Below are positions 28,113-39,151 of a stretch of DNA of 64,000 bases, one piece after another. A program made the position numbers and the translations under genes. Numbering within the stretch: the stretch's first letter is position 1; each line of letters begins with the position of its first letter. Source of the stretch: Qipengyuania gaetbuli (lineage in GTDB: Bacteria > Pseudomonadota > Alphaproteobacteria > Sphingomonadales > Sphingomonadaceae); contig NZ_WTYF01000004.1 in the NCBI RefSeq assembly GCF_009827315.1, positions 186,001-250,000 on the forward strand. Reading direction: 5' to 3'. The notes below the pieces were generated by a model that saw nothing but the letters and a program-made list of their open reading frames with translations, had not been told where the DNA came from and did no database searches.

Positions 28113-29953
28113 TGGCCCGCACCCAGACTTTCGAAATCGGCGGTCGCAGCTACCCCATCGTCGACCACACCTATGACACCGTCGTCGTCGGCGCCGGCGG
28201 CTCGGGCCTGCGCGCCACCATGGGCAGCGCCGAAGCCGGCCTGCGCACGGCCTGCATCACCAAGGTCTTCCCGACCCGTTCGCACACCGTCGCTGCACAG
28301 GGCGGGATCGCTGCTTCGCTCGGCAACAACACGCCCGACCACTGGTCGTGGCACATGTACGATACGGTCAAGGGTTCCGACTGGCTCGGCGACCAGGACG
28401 CGATCGAATACATGGTCCGCGAAGCCCCGCAGGCAGTCTACGAGCTGGAGCACGCAGGCGTGCCCTTCAGCCGTAACGCCGACGGCACGATCTACCAGCG
28501 CCCCTTCGGCGGCCACATGCAGAACATGGGCGAAGGCCCGCCGGTGCAGCGCACCTGTGCTGCTGCCGACCGTACCGGCCACGCCATGCTGCACGCGCTC
28601 TACCAGCAGAGCCTGAAGTACGACGCGGACTTCTTCATCGAATATTTCGCGCTCGACCTGATCATGGAAGACGGCCCGCACGGCAAGGTATGCCGCGGCG
28701 TCATCGCCATGTGCCTCGACGACGGCACGATCCACCGCTTCCGCAGCCATGCGGTCGTGCTGGCGACCGGCGGCTATGGCCGCTGCTATTACACCGCCAC
28801 CTCGGCCCATACCTGCACCGGCGACGGTGGCGGCATGGTGCTGCGTGCGGGCCTGCCGCTGCAGGACATGGAATTCGTCCAGTTCCACCCGACCGGCATT
28901 TACGGCGCGGGCGTGCTCATCACCGAAGGTGCGCGCGGCGAAGGCGGCTACCTCACCAACTCCGAGGGCGAGCGGTTCATGGAACGCTATGCCCCTAGCG
29001 CCAAGGACCTTGCATCGCGCGACGTCGTGTCGCGTTCGATGGCGCTGGAAATGCGCGAAGGGCGCGGCGTCGGGCCGGATGGCGACCACATCTACCTGCA
29101 CCTCGACCACATCGATCCCAAGGTGCTGGGCGAGCGCCTGCCGGGCATCACCGAAAGCGGCAAGATCTTTGCCGGTGTTGACCTGACCAAGCAGCCGCTG
29201 CCGGTCACGCCGACGGTCCATTACAACATGGGCGGCATCCCCTGTAACTATCACGGCGAAGTGATGGCGGGCGATCCGAACGATCCGGAAAAGATCGTAC
29301 CCGGCCTGTTCGCAGTTGGCGAAGCGGCCTGCGTGTCGGTTCATGGCGCGAACCGCCTCGGCTCGAATTCGCTGATCGACCTCGTGGTCTTCGGCCGCGC
29401 GACCGGCCATCGTCTCAAGGAAATCGTCAAGCCCGGAAAGAGCCATGACGAGCTTCCGGCCGACAGCGCCGACCTGTCGCTGACCCGTCTCGACCACTTC
29501 CGCTATGCGGATGGAGGCACGCCGACGGCGGCCCTGCGCGCCGAAATGCAGAAGGGCATGCAGAAGCACGCCGCGGTGTTCCGCGACAGCAAGCTGCTGG
29601 CCGAAGGCGTCGAACTGCTCAAGGATGTGAACAAGCGCATGGCGGACGTGAAGGTCCACGACCGTTCGCTGATCTGGAACAGCGACCTGATCGAGACGCT
29701 GGAACTCGACAACCTCATGGCGCAGGCCAATGTCACCATCGCTTCGGCCGAAAACCGCAAGGAAAGCCGCGGCGCCCACGCGCACGAAGACTTCCCCGAG
29801 CGTGACGATGCCAACTGGATGAAGCACACGATCGCGTGGTTCGACGGTTGGGGCGGAAACGGCGGCGGCGTGAAAATCGGCTATCGTCCGGTGCACGAAT
29901 ACACGCTCACCGACGATGTCGAGTACATCAAGCCGAAGAAGCGCGTTTACTGA
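28112..29953 (+). CDS. sdhA: Succinate dehydrogenase flavoprotein subunit
   Basis: 613 residues; catalytic subunit oxidising succinate to fumarate. N-terminal FAD-binding Rossmann motif [12 protein letters not shown]; the covalent flavin histidine in [41 protein letters not shown] near the active site; the capping domain; and the C-terminal helical domain ending [13 protein letters not shown]. The iron-sulphur subunit sdhB, normally next, is not found in the window; the following genes are unrelated. Confidence 0.97.
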   Translation: MARTQTFEIGGRSYPIVDHTYDTVVVGAGGSGLRATMGSAEAGLRTACITKVFPTRSHTVAAQGGIAASLGNNTPDHWSWHMYDTVKGSDWLGDQDAIEYMVREAPQAVYELEHAGVPFSRNADGTIYQRPFGGHMQNMGEGPPVQRTCAAADRTGHAMLHALYQQSLKYDADFFIEYFALDLIMEDGPHGKVCRGVIAMCLDDGTIHRFRSHAVVLATGGYGRCYYTATSAHTCTGDGGGMVLRAGLPLQDMEFVQFHPTGIYGAGVLITEGARGEGGYLTNSEGERFMERYAPSAKDLASRDVVSRSMALEMREGRGVGPDGDHIYLHLDHIDPKVLGERLPGITESGKIFAGVDLTKQPLPVTPTVHYNMGGIPCNYHGEVMAGDPNDPEKIVPGLFAVGEAACVSVHGANRLGSNSLIDLVVFGRATGHRLKEIVKPGKSHDELPADSADLSLTRLDHFRYADGGTPTAALRAEMQKGMQKHAAVFRDSKLLAEGVELLKDVNKRMADVKVHDRSLIWNSDLIETLELDNLMAQANVTIASAENRKESRGAHAHEDFPERDDANWMKHTIAWFDGWGGNGGGVKIGYRPVHEYTLTDDVEYIKPKKRVY

Positions 29954-30011
29954 CTTGCTACTCCGCCGCTCCTATTGTCTGTTCCGACAGGCAGTAGCGG
30001 CGGAGTGCTCC

Positions 30012-30539
30012 ATGACAATCGAACGCAGGCCGGACGGAGCTTTGGTCTTCTTCATGCACGTCCCGCTGTGGACGAGCCTCGTGGTTCTCGCGATGTGCCT
30101 GGGGTTCGGCTGCGTCTTTGCCTACGGCTTGTTTTTCGAGGACACGACTTCTGTGCGATATCGGGGCATCGACGCGGGCTTTTCGCTCGATCCGTGGGTC
30201 TGGAAAGCTCTTTTCCTCGTGGGAACGCTCGGCATGCTGGCCCCGGCGGTCGTTATCACGCTTGGCCTGTTGCGCGGAGGCAAGCCGCATGTCCGTATGG
30301 ACGAGCGAAGGCTGACGCTCGGCGGCCGCCCGATCGCCAGTGATGTCTCGGTCCGTTGGGACGATATCGCGAGCACCGAACGCTACCGCATACAGCATGC
30401 TGCGGCGATCAAGGTAAGGGCCAGGCAAGGGAAGAACATCCATCTGAGCGCACATACCTTTCCGGTGAAAGGCGAATTCGAGACGCTCTGCCACGAAATC
30501 GAGACGAGAGTCGGGCGCCTCGGCCGAGTGCAGGCTTGA
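30012..30539 (+). CDS. Two-helix membrane hypothetical protein
   Basis: 175 residues from the ATG at 30012 (GGAG 6 bases upstream). Two hydrophobic segments, VPLWTSLVVLAMCLGFGCVFAYG and ALFLVGTLGMLAPAVVITLGLL, flank a short extracytoplasmic loop. A cytoplasmic domain of about 85 residues follows, with beta-rich character (VRMDERRLTLGGRPIASDVSVRWDDI), reminiscent of PH-like membrane-proximal domains. No family is assigned with confidence. It sits where sdhB would be expected and is probably independent. Confidence 0.75.
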   Translation: MTIERRPDGALVFFMHVPLWTSLVVLAMCLGFGCVFAYGLFFEDTTSVRYRGIDAGFSLDPWVWKALFLVGTLGMLAPAVVITLGLLRGGKPHVRMDERRLTLGGRPIASDVSVRWDDIASTERYRIQHAAAIKVRARQGKNIHLSAHTFPVKGEFETLCHEIETRVGRLGRVQA

Positions 30540-30544
30540 GGAGA

Positions 30545-31426
30545 GTGACCTCGACATTCCCGGGAGGAAGATCGGCTTCCTTCCTCGCCATGCTCCTCGT
30601 GGCAGGTTGCGCGACTGCGCCAGTGCCTCCGCCGGACACCGTGGGCGCAGAGCCGTTCTATGCGAAATACGTCGACGCGCGGGGTGTCCCAATCCTGTCG
30701 TCTTCGCGCGTGTCCAATGAAGCGCTGCTCGCCGCGCGGGACATGGCGCGTGACATGCTTTCGTACCGGCCCGAGCTGGCCGAATGGCTCGCGGCGAATG
30801 ACTACCGCGTGGCTATCATCGCGCAGGACGAGGCGTTGCTTGACCTGCCCGACAAGGCGCACTGGACCAAGCCTGCGCGCGACGATCCGCGGCTGACCCG
30901 CTGCGAACTCAAGCATTACGACACGCGCATCGGTGCGAAGAGTGACCGGCAATACTGGGACGAACGTGCGCGCGGCATCGGCGGTGAACGTACGGTGGGC
31001 TCGGAAGAGGACGTGCTAGGCCTGCCGAGCTCGCGCTATTACGGCGAGACGATCTTCGTCCACGAAATGGCGCACAACGTCCTGTTCGCGATCGAGGCGG
31101 TCGATCCGGCGCTCTACCGCGAGATCGAGGCAGCCTACGCCAATGCGCTCGCAAGCGACCTCTGGCTGAATGAATACGCCACCACGACCATCCAGGAATA
31201 CTGGGCGGAAGGGACGCAGGTCTGGTTCAATTCGAACCGGCTGGTCGTGGTCGACGGGCGCCGCATCCTGAACCACCCCGATCTCGAGGCCTACGACCCG
31301 CGGCTCTATGCCGCCCTCGCGCGCGCCTATGGCTCAAGGCACCGCCTCAAGTCGGATCCCTTCGCGATGAGCGCGGCCCGCGTTCCGCCGGGTCCGATCC
31401 CGGAGAACACGGCAGAGGTCTGCTAG
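30545..31426 (+). CDS. Predicted lipoprotein zinc metalloprotein (HEMAH motif)
   Basis: 293 residues with a GTG start (GAGGA just upstream) giving a lipoprotein signal, LAMLLVAGC (Cys about 24). A zinc-binding HEMAHN motif occurs in YGETIFVHEMAHNVLF, followed about 40 residues later by QEYWAEGTQVWF, whose Glu could be the third ligand, a gluzincin-like layout similar to M34/ATLF-type domains. Activity is inferred. The start is the least certain part. Its stop overlaps the convergent peptidyl-prolyl isomerase gene by 4 bases. Confidence 0.8.
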   Translation: MTSTFPGGRSASFLAMLLVAGCATAPVPPPDTVGAEPFYAKYVDARGVPILSSSRVSNEALLAARDMARDMLSYRPELAEWLAANDYRVAIIAQDEALLDLPDKAHWTKPARDDPRLTRCELKHYDTRIGAKSDRQYWDERARGIGGERTVGSEEDVLGLPSSRYYGETIFVHEMAHNVLFAIEAVDPALYREIEAAYANALASDLWLNEYATTTIQEYWAEGTQVWFNSNRLVVVDGRRILNHPDLEAYDPRLYAALARAYGSRHRLKSDPFAMSAARVPPGPIPENTAEVC

Positions 31427-32064
31427 TCGCTGGCGGCGGGTTCCAGCCGGCGTGCCTCGACGATTTTCACTGGCTGCGCCATCATCTGGCCCTTCATCCA
31501 GCCTTCGCCCTTGTCGGGATCGGTCGGCATGGCATGGATGGCCTGCACCACCTCCATGCCATCCGTGACGTAACCGAAGACGGCATAGCCGTTGCGCCAG
31601 ACCGGATCCTCCGATTTGGGATCGGCGTCCATGCCGGTGGAATCCTGCAGGAAGATCGAGAAATCGCCATTGGCCGTTCCGGGTTCGCCCATCGCCATCG
31701 ACAGCGCGCCCTTGGTGTGGCTGAGGCCGGTCACGGTTGTCGGCTCGTGCGGGATGCCGGGCAGGACGCGGTCCGGATCCCACTGCGTGCCGCCCTGGAT
31801 CAACCCGTTGGGCTGGTCGCCCCAGTCGAGTTTCATCGCGCGGTAGAAAACCATGCCGTCGAACCGGTCCTCGTCGACATAGCGCAGGAAATTGCCGGCG
31901 GTGATGGGCGCGCGCTCGGTTTCGAGTGCCACCGTGATGTCGCCTGCTGTGGTTTGGAGGACCACCATGGTGCGTGCCGACTCCGCAGGCGGGAGCGCTG
32001 CTTCCTCCTGCGCTGAAAGGGGCGGGGCAAGGAGGGCGAGGGCGGCTGCAAGAAGTCTCTTCAT
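31423..32064 (-). CDS. Periplasmic cyclophilin-type peptidyl-prolyl isomerase
   Basis: 213 residues from the ATG at 32064, which provides a Sec signal (MKRLLAAALALLAPPLSAQ). The cyclophilin fold begins at TMVVLQTTAGDITVALETERAPITAGNFLRYVD, with FYRAM (catalytic Arg), GLIQGG and SMAMGEPGTANGDFSIFLQD (usual form SMARTxxPxSAxSQFFI, here changed). The substitution of the central motif suggests altered activity. It assists folding of exported proteins. It diverges from the blaI-like gene across a 217-base gap. Confidence 0.9.
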   Translation of the reverse strand: MKRLLAAALALLAPPLSAQEEAALPPAESARTMVVLQTTAGDITVALETERAPITAGNFLRYVDEDRFDGMVFYRAMKLDWGDQPNGLIQGGTQWDPDRVLPGIPHEPTTVTGLSHTKGALSMAMGEPGTANGDFSIFLQDSTGMDADPKSEDPVWRNGYAVFGYVTDGMEVVQAIHAMPTDPDKGEGWMKGQMMAQPVKIVEARRLEPAASD

Positions 32065-32211
32065 AACGGGCAGACTATCCCAAGATCGCGCGGTTTCAAC
32101 CTTCGCCGTCAGCCGTGTCGTTGGTCGAGGAAACGTGGCCTCACGGCGAATTCGGATTGCTCGCGGGACGTCCATCGTCTGCCTTGCGATCGGGTTGGGT
32201 TCGCATTTTCT

Positions 32212-32248
32212 GTTTACAAACGTAGTCTTGACAACTACACACGTAAAC
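32212..32248 (+). promoter_or_regulatory. Double dyad operator/promoter of the blaI-like gene
   Basis: Two copies of TACAnACGTA (32215-32224 and 32236-32245), each a TACnnnnGTA dyad, lie 21 bases apart. They sit inside a larger mirror arrangement GTTTACnnnnGTAGT / ACTACnnnnGTAAAC with a 7-base centre. That centre holds TTGACA (32228-32233), a perfect -35 box. BlaI/MecI-type repressors bind TACA/TGTA-containing dyads, so this is a strong candidate autoregulatory operator, ending 33 bases before the blaI-like start. Confidence 0.75.
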
Positions 32249-32281
32249 GAATTCGGCGAAACCGAAGGGGAGATACAAGCG

Positions 32282-32671
32282 ATGGCCAAGCGTAAACAGG
32301 CACCGGGCGAGCGGATCAGCGAAGCTGAGCACGCGGTCATGGAGGCCCTGTGGACCGAAAGCCCGCTGTCGGCTGCCGATGTCTGCGACCGGGTCTGTGC
32401 GGCGAATGATTGGTCGATCCCCACAGTGAAGACGCTGCTCGGCCGCCTGGTATCGAAGGGGGCCGTGGGCACTGAACCCGAAGGCCGCCGCTTCCTCTAC
32501 CATCCGCTGATCGAACGCTCCGACTATGTCGGCGGCGAATCGCGCCGTCTCGTCGATCGCCTGTTCGGCGGCCGCGCCGCGCCGCTCTTCGCCCACCTTG
32601 CAGAAAACGAAGCGCTCACCGACGCCGATCTGGAAGAGATCGAGGCGCTCCTCAAGGAGATGCGCAAATGA
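32282..32671 (+). CDS. BlaI/MecI/CopY family transcriptional repressor
   Basis: 129 residues from the ATG at 32282. Winged-helix DNA-binding domain (ISEAEHAVMEALWTESPLSAADV, then VKTLLGRLVSKGAVGTEPEGRRFLYHPL) and a C-terminal dimerisation helix (DRLFGGRAAPLFAHLAE, DADLEEIEALLKEM), as in the BlaI/MecI repressors inactivated by proteolysis through their BlaR1/MecR1 partner. The stop overlaps the start of the BlaR1-like gene by 4 bases (ATGA), confirming the pair. A double dyad lies directly upstream, consistent with autorepression. Confidence 0.93.
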   Translation: MAKRKQAPGERISEAEHAVMEALWTESPLSAADVCDRVCAANDWSIPTVKTLLGRLVSKGAVGTEPEGRRFLYHPLIERSDYVGGESRRLVDRLFGGRAAPLFAHLAENEALTDADLEEIEALLKEMRK

Positions 32672-34350
32672 CCGAGCTCCTGCGCGAGTACTGGGACTGG
32701 TTCCTGTTCGACACGCTGGTCTGGACCGGAGTGCTGATCGCACTGGTCATGCTGCTGCGCCGCCCCGTGGCACGCTATTTCGGCTCGGGCGCTGCCTATG
32801 CGCTGTGGTTCGTCCCGCTCGCACGGCTGGTCCTGCCGCCGTTCACCCTGCCGGCCTGGATGGGACCGACGCGAGAAACCGTGCCCGTCAGCTTCGAAAC
32901 CGCCCCGATGGTCCTGCCCGAACGGGCGGGCTCCGCCTCCACCTATTTCGCCGACATGGCGGCAACGCCGCCTGCGCCCTCGACCTTTCCCGATCCTACC
33001 GACCTCGTCATGCCGCTCGTCGCGATCTGGTTGCTGGGTGCGGCAATCATGCTGGTACGCCGCTTCTGGCTCTATTTCGAGCTGCGCCGCGACCTGCTGG
33101 AGGATGCACGGCCCGTGGGCGAAGCAGGCAGCATTCGCCTCATCGAAACGCCCGCGATTTCCGGCCCGATGGCGTTGGGCGTGATCGACCGCGTCATCGC
33201 GCTGCCAGAAGGCTTCATGGCGAGCCGCGACCGCATGTCGCGCGACCTCGCCATTGCCCACGAACTCGCACACCATCGCGGCGGCGACCTGATCGTCAAC
33301 ATGGCGGTCCAGCCGCTGTTCGCAATCCACTGGTTCAACCCGCTCGGCTGGCTGGGCTGGAACGCGCTGCGCCGCGACCAGGAAGCCGCCTGCGATGCCC
33401 GCGTCGTGGCCGCCCGCCCGCGCGAGGAACGCGCCACTTACGCCGGCATCATCGCCGATTTCGCTCGCCATCCGCAGGGAACGCCGCGTCCGGCGCTCGC
33501 CGCGCCGATGGCCTGTCCGGTTCTGGGGGACAAGTCGATCATCCATCGCTTGAGGAGTTTGAACATGTCCGACATTTCGCCGCGCCGCCGCCTTGCGGGA
33601 CGCGCCACCCTTGCCAGCGCGTTTCTCGCTGTGCCGCTGACCGCGTCGGTCTGCTTTGCCGAAGCCGCTGCCGCGCCGACGCCGCCGGCTGCACCCGAAG
33701 TGCCGCTGACCTGGGTCATGCCGGTGCCGGCTGCTCCTCTCGCGCCGCCGGTCCCCGACGCACCGCCCGCTCCCGAAGTGGACGGGGACGTCGATGTCGA
33801 CATCCATATCCAGCAGGACGGCGAAGTTCGCGTGGAGCGCCGCGTCATCGTCGACAAGGACGGGGAGCGCCGCGTGGTCCGTCGTTTTCGCCGCGACATG
33901 AGCGAGGAAGAACGCGCCGAGCTGGAAGCGGACCTTGCGGAAATGGAAGCGGACCTCGCCGAAATGCGCGCCGATACCGCGATGAGCCATGCGAACATGC
34001 GCCGCGAGATCACCCTTGCCGTGGCAGAGGCCCATGCCGAAGCATCCGAGGCCCGGGCCGAGGCAATGGCATCGGCTAGTGAAGCCATCGCCATGTCCGA
34101 CATCGCCCGTGCAAGTGCACCGCGTGTCGTGATGAAGTGCAAGGACAAGACGAACATCGTCGCTACCGAAGTGGACGGGAAGGGGCGCACTACCATGTTC
34201 GTCTGCGAGGCCAATGCCGACAAGATCGCGCTGACCGCTGTGAAGTCCGCGCGCAAGGCGATCGCCGCCGACCGCAATCTCAGCGACAGCGAGCGTGCCG
34301 AGGCCCTGCGCGCCATCGACAAAGAAATTGCCGAGCTGAAGCGCAAATAG
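32668..34350 (+). CDS. BlaR1-like M56 membrane metallopeptidase with unusual C-terminal sensor
   Basis: 560 residues. The N-terminal part has membrane helices (LVWTGVLIALVMLL, LVMPLVAIWLLGAAIMLVRRF) and an M56 zinc site H198-E-L-A-H202 in AIAHELAHHRGG, with Glu239 in RRDQEAACDARV, as in BlaR1/MecR1. A further hydrophobic segment (about 312-330) is followed not by a penicillin-binding domain but by a Pro-rich stretch (about 337-370), an Asp/Arg-rich beta-like region, a charged coiled coil with LEADLAEMEADLAEM repeats (about 420-475) and a final region with two cysteines (VVMKCKDK, TMFVCEAN). The inducer it senses is therefore unlikely to be a beta-lactam by acylation. Confidence 0.9.
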   Translation: MTELLREYWDWFLFDTLVWTGVLIALVMLLRRPVARYFGSGAAYALWFVPLARLVLPPFTLPAWMGPTRETVPVSFETAPMVLPERAGSASTYFADMAATPPAPSTFPDPTDLVMPLVAIWLLGAAIMLVRRFWLYFELRRDLLEDARPVGEAGSIRLIETPAISGPMALGVIDRVIALPEGFMASRDRMSRDLAIAHELAHHRGGDLIVNMAVQPLFAIHWFNPLGWLGWNALRRDQEAACDARVVAARPREERATYAGIIADFARHPQGTPRPALAAPMACPVLGDKSIIHRLRSLNMSDISPRRRLAGRATLASAFLAVPLTASVCFAEAAAAPTPPAAPEVPLTWVMPVPAAPLAPPVPDAPPAPEVDGDVDVDIHIQQDGEVRVERRVIVDKDGERRVVRRFRRDMSEEERAELEADLAEMEADLAEMRADTAMSHANMRREITLAVAEAHAEASEARAEAMASASEAIAMSDIARASAPRVVMKCKDKTNIVATEVDGKGRTTMFVCEANADKIALTAVKSARKAIAADRNLSDSERAEALRAIDKEIAELKRK

Positions 34351-34377
34351 CGTTCCCCATTACTGACAACCGAGAAG

Positions 34378-34404
34378 GCCCGGCGTGAAAGCGCCGGGCT
34401 TTTT
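34378..34404 (+). terminator. Rho-independent terminator of the blaI-blaR1 pair
   Basis: Perfect 8-bp stem GCCCGGCG/CGCCGGGC (loop of 6) followed by five T residues, 28 bases past the blaR1-like stop. It separates this pair from creD. Confidence 0.9.
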
Positions 34405-34420
34405 CGTATGGCGGGCCGGG

Positions 34421-34436
34421 TTCACAAGACATTCAG
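34421..34436 (+). promoter_or_regulatory. cre-tag-like direct repeat upstream of creD
   Basis: TTCAC-n6-TTCAG matches the CreB-binding cre-tag (TTCACnnnnnnTTCAC, known from enterobacteria and from the Aeromonas blr-tag) in 9 of 10 defined positions, 50-65 bases upstream of the creD start. Use as a CreB site is inferred; no creB or creC is in the window. Confidence 0.5.
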
Positions 34437-34485
34437 TTCGTCTCTCACAAAGCACGTTTCGTCGCAGACGTAAGGAGGCGAAACG

Positions 34486-35871
34486 ATGCGAGACAGATCG
34501 CCCACGGCAAAACTATTCATCGCGGGGCTGGTCGGCCTCGCGCTCCTGATACCCATGATCATGGTCTATGGCCTCGTGTCCGACCGGCAGGAACAGGCGC
34601 GGGTCGCGCAGGACGCGATCACTGCCGGCGCCGGCGGGGCGCAGACCATTTCCGGTCCCGTGCTTGCGATCCCGTTTCGCAGCGAACAGGAGGTCCAGAC
34701 CGTGGTGGACGGCCAGACCGTAACCCGCCCGCGCACGGTGCGTTCGGAGATATTCCTCTTCCCGCAGACCAATGACCTCACCACGACGCTCGAACCCGAG
34801 TTGAAGCGCAAGGCCATCTACGAGACGGTCACCTACCTTGCGAAGATGGAAGGCAAGGCGCGCTTCGAACTGCCCGACGACCTTGCGCGCTACGGCGTGA
34901 AGCGCGAGCAGCTGCTGATCGAGGAGGCGGAAATCCGCTTCTCCACCTTCGATCCGCGCGGCTTGCGCTCTGCGGCAGATGTCCGTGCCGGCGGCAAGCG
35001 CGTCGACCTGACGCCGGGCAAGGGCGGCGCACAGGGGGGCGGCGGCTTCCACGGGCCGATCGAATGGAGCGGTACTTCGGCGCTGACCGTCGACTATGCC
35101 TATGTCCTTCGCGGTAGCCGCGCCCTCGCGCTGACGCCCCAGGGCGGCGAGACGCGCTGGACGGCGCGCTCCCCCTGGCAGCACCCGGGCTTCGGCGGTG
35201 GTTTCCTGCCCGACGAAAGCGAGATCGGACCCGATGGGTTCAGCGCCCGCTGGACGATCGGCAACCTTGCGCTGGGGCAGGGCATGATGAGCATGACCGA
35301 CAATCCGTCGGCCCAGCCGCCTGTCCCGCAGGCCGAATATCGCGGCGCCGAAATGGCCGAAGCGGAAATCGGCCTTGCCACGATCAACCTTGTCGAGCCG
35401 GCCGATATCTACGCGCAGGTCGACCGCAGCGTGAAATATGGCTTCCTCTTCATCGGCTTCACATTCCTCGCCTTCCTCCTGTTCGACGTGGTCGGCGGCG
35501 CGCGGGTAGCTGCAGCGGAATATCTGCTGACAGGCGCGGGGCTGGTGCTGTTCTTCGTCCTGCTGCTGGCTTTTGCCGAGATTACCGGCTTCGCGCTGGC
35601 CTATGTCATTGCCAGCGCGGCGATCATCGGGCTGCTCACCGCCTATAGCGCGGCAGTGCTGGGCGGATGGAAGCGGGCAGGCTGCATCGGCGGGCTGCTG
35701 ACGCTGCTTTATAGCGGCCTTTACGTCCTCCTCAGCCTTGAGGAAGCGTCGCTGATCGTCGGCGCGCTGGCGATGTTCTTCGCGCTCGCATCGGTCATGT
35801 ATGCGACCCGCAATCTCGACTGGTCGACGGCGGTGCGCCGCGAGGAGGGCGAGGGCACTTTCGCCCCCTGA
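34486..35871 (+). CDS. creD: Inner membrane protein CreD
   Basis: 461 residues, start fixed by AAGGAGG 7 bases upstream. One N-terminal helix (LFIAGLVGLALLIPMIMVYGLV), a periplasmic domain of about 290 residues containing the CreD landmarks SGPVLAIPF and VDYAYVLRGSRALALTPQGGETRW, then about six C-terminal helices from YGFLFIGFTFLAFLLFDVVGG. In E. coli it belongs to the CreBC regulon and in Aeromonas and Stenotrophomonas to the beta-lactam/cell-envelope response; its molecular action is unclear. No creBC two-component genes adjoin. It lies after a terminated blaI-blaR1-like pair. Confidence 0.93.
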   Translation: MRDRSPTAKLFIAGLVGLALLIPMIMVYGLVSDRQEQARVAQDAITAGAGGAQTISGPVLAIPFRSEQEVQTVVDGQTVTRPRTVRSEIFLFPQTNDLTTTLEPELKRKAIYETVTYLAKMEGKARFELPDDLARYGVKREQLLIEEAEIRFSTFDPRGLRSAADVRAGGKRVDLTPGKGGAQGGGGFHGPIEWSGTSALTVDYAYVLRGSRALALTPQGGETRWTARSPWQHPGFGGGFLPDESEIGPDGFSARWTIGNLALGQGMMSMTDNPSAQPPVPQAEYRGAEMAEAEIGLATINLVEPADIYAQVDRSVKYGFLFIGFTFLAFLLFDVVGGARVAAAEYLLTGAGLVLFFVLLLAFAEITGFALAYVIASAAIIGLLTAYSAAVLGGWKRAGCIGGLLTLLYSGLYVLLSLEEASLIVGALAMFFALASVMYATRNLDWSTAVRREEGEGTFAP

Positions 35872-35886
35872 CTTCTCGCAAGGAAG

Positions 35887-35920
35887 AAGGGCGCGGGTCT
35901 TATCGATCCGCGCCCTTTTT
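35887..35920. terminator. Shared terminator of creD and the YpfJ-type peptidase gene
   Basis: Stem GGGCGCGG/CCGCGCCC (8 bp) followed by five T residues on the plus strand and preceded by A-rich sequence that gives a partial T tract on the minus strand. It lies in the 54-base gap between the convergent genes. Confidence 0.85.
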
Positions 35921-35925
35921 CATGC

Positions 35926-36777
35926 CTAGCCGATATTGGTGATGGCGTCGCATTGCTTGTCGTCGCCCTGCAGGCCGAGGCGGAGCGCTTGGCTGCGCTG
36001 GGCGCTGGTGCCGTGGGTGAAGTTCTCCGAACTCACGCGGCCCTTGGTCAGCGTATCGTCACCGATGGCGGCGGCGGCCTGCATCCCTTCCTCGATATCG
36101 CCCGGATCGATGAGGTTGCGGTTCTTGCCCGCCCACACGCCGGCATAGCAGTCGGCCTGCAGCTCCATGAGGACCGACAGCTGGTTCGCCTGACGTGGAT
36201 TGGCCTGCTGGTACGACCGGATCTGTTGGGAAATGCCCGTAATGGTCTGGATATGGTGTCCGTATTCATGGGCGATCACGTAATAGCGCGCGAAATCCCC
36301 GCGATTGCCCGACATCTGCGCGAGCTGGTCGTAGAAATTCACGTCGATGTAGATGCGCTGGTCGGCCGGGCAGTAGAACGGCCCCATGCCGACAGAACCC
36401 CTGCCGCAGCCGGTGCTGAAGCTCTCGCTCGTGGCAAACCGCAGCCCCGGCTGCTGGAACTGATCGCCGTAGCCCTGTTGCTGGAAGGTCTGCTGCCAGG
36501 TCTCGTTGAGCGAGAGCAGGGCGTTGCAGGTCTCGGTCGCGTACTGGTTGGAAGAGCAGATCGCGTCCTCGTCCTCGTTCGTCGGTGCCTGCGCGACCTG
36601 ACCTTGCTGCATGCCTTCTACGGTCGCGGCGGTCTGCATCGGGTCGAGGCCGAAAACGAAATAGCCCAGCGCGGCGATGATGATCGTCCCGCACCCGATA
36701 CCGCCTGCCTTGCCGACGCCTCCGCCACCCGTCGTCCCGACGTCGATCTTGCTGGTATCGAATGGATTGAGCCGCAT
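35926..36777 (-). CDS. YpfJ/KPN_02809-type neutral zinc metallopeptidase
   Basis: 283 residues. Short Gly-rich cytoplasmic start, one membrane segment (IGCGTIIIAALGYFVFGL) and a periplasmic domain with the HEYGHH zinc motif in YYVIAHEYGHHIQTITG, the downstream ELQADCYAGVWAG and C-terminal FTHGTSAQR, all diagnostic of PF04228 (YpfJ). Cysteine pairs (AICSSN, TETCNALL, GCGRG, FYCPADQR) suggest disulphides. Substrate unknown. The gene is monocistronic, convergent with creD. Confidence 0.92.
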   Translation of the reverse strand: MRLNPFDTSKIDVGTTGGGGVGKAGGIGCGTIIIAALGYFVFGLDPMQTAATVEGMQQGQVAQAPTNEDEDAICSSNQYATETCNALLSLNETWQQTFQQQGYGDQFQQPGLRFATSESFSTGCGRGSVGMGPFYCPADQRIYIDVNFYDQLAQMSGNRGDFARYYVIAHEYGHHIQTITGISQQIRSYQQANPRQANQLSVLMELQADCYAGVWAGKNRNLIDPGDIEEGMQAAAAIGDDTLTKGRVSSENFTHGTSAQRSQALRLGLQGDDKQCDAITNIG

Positions 36778-36854
36778 TCATGCCTCCCCGAGATTGACCG
36801 TGCCGCGCTCCTGCGCGATGGCACCTTTGCCTATCACAACACTTGAGGCCAGAA

Positions 36855-39148
<2,294 letters not shown>

Positions 39149-39151
39149 GTC

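Noticed and set aside
27992..29896. 634-codon minus-strand open frame opposite sdhA
   Set aside because: Antisense shadow of a strongly conserved gene, with typical composition bias and no start signal.
29916..31426. sdhB encoded after sdhA
   Set aside because: Neither following protein has the three cysteine clusters of an iron-sulphur subunit.
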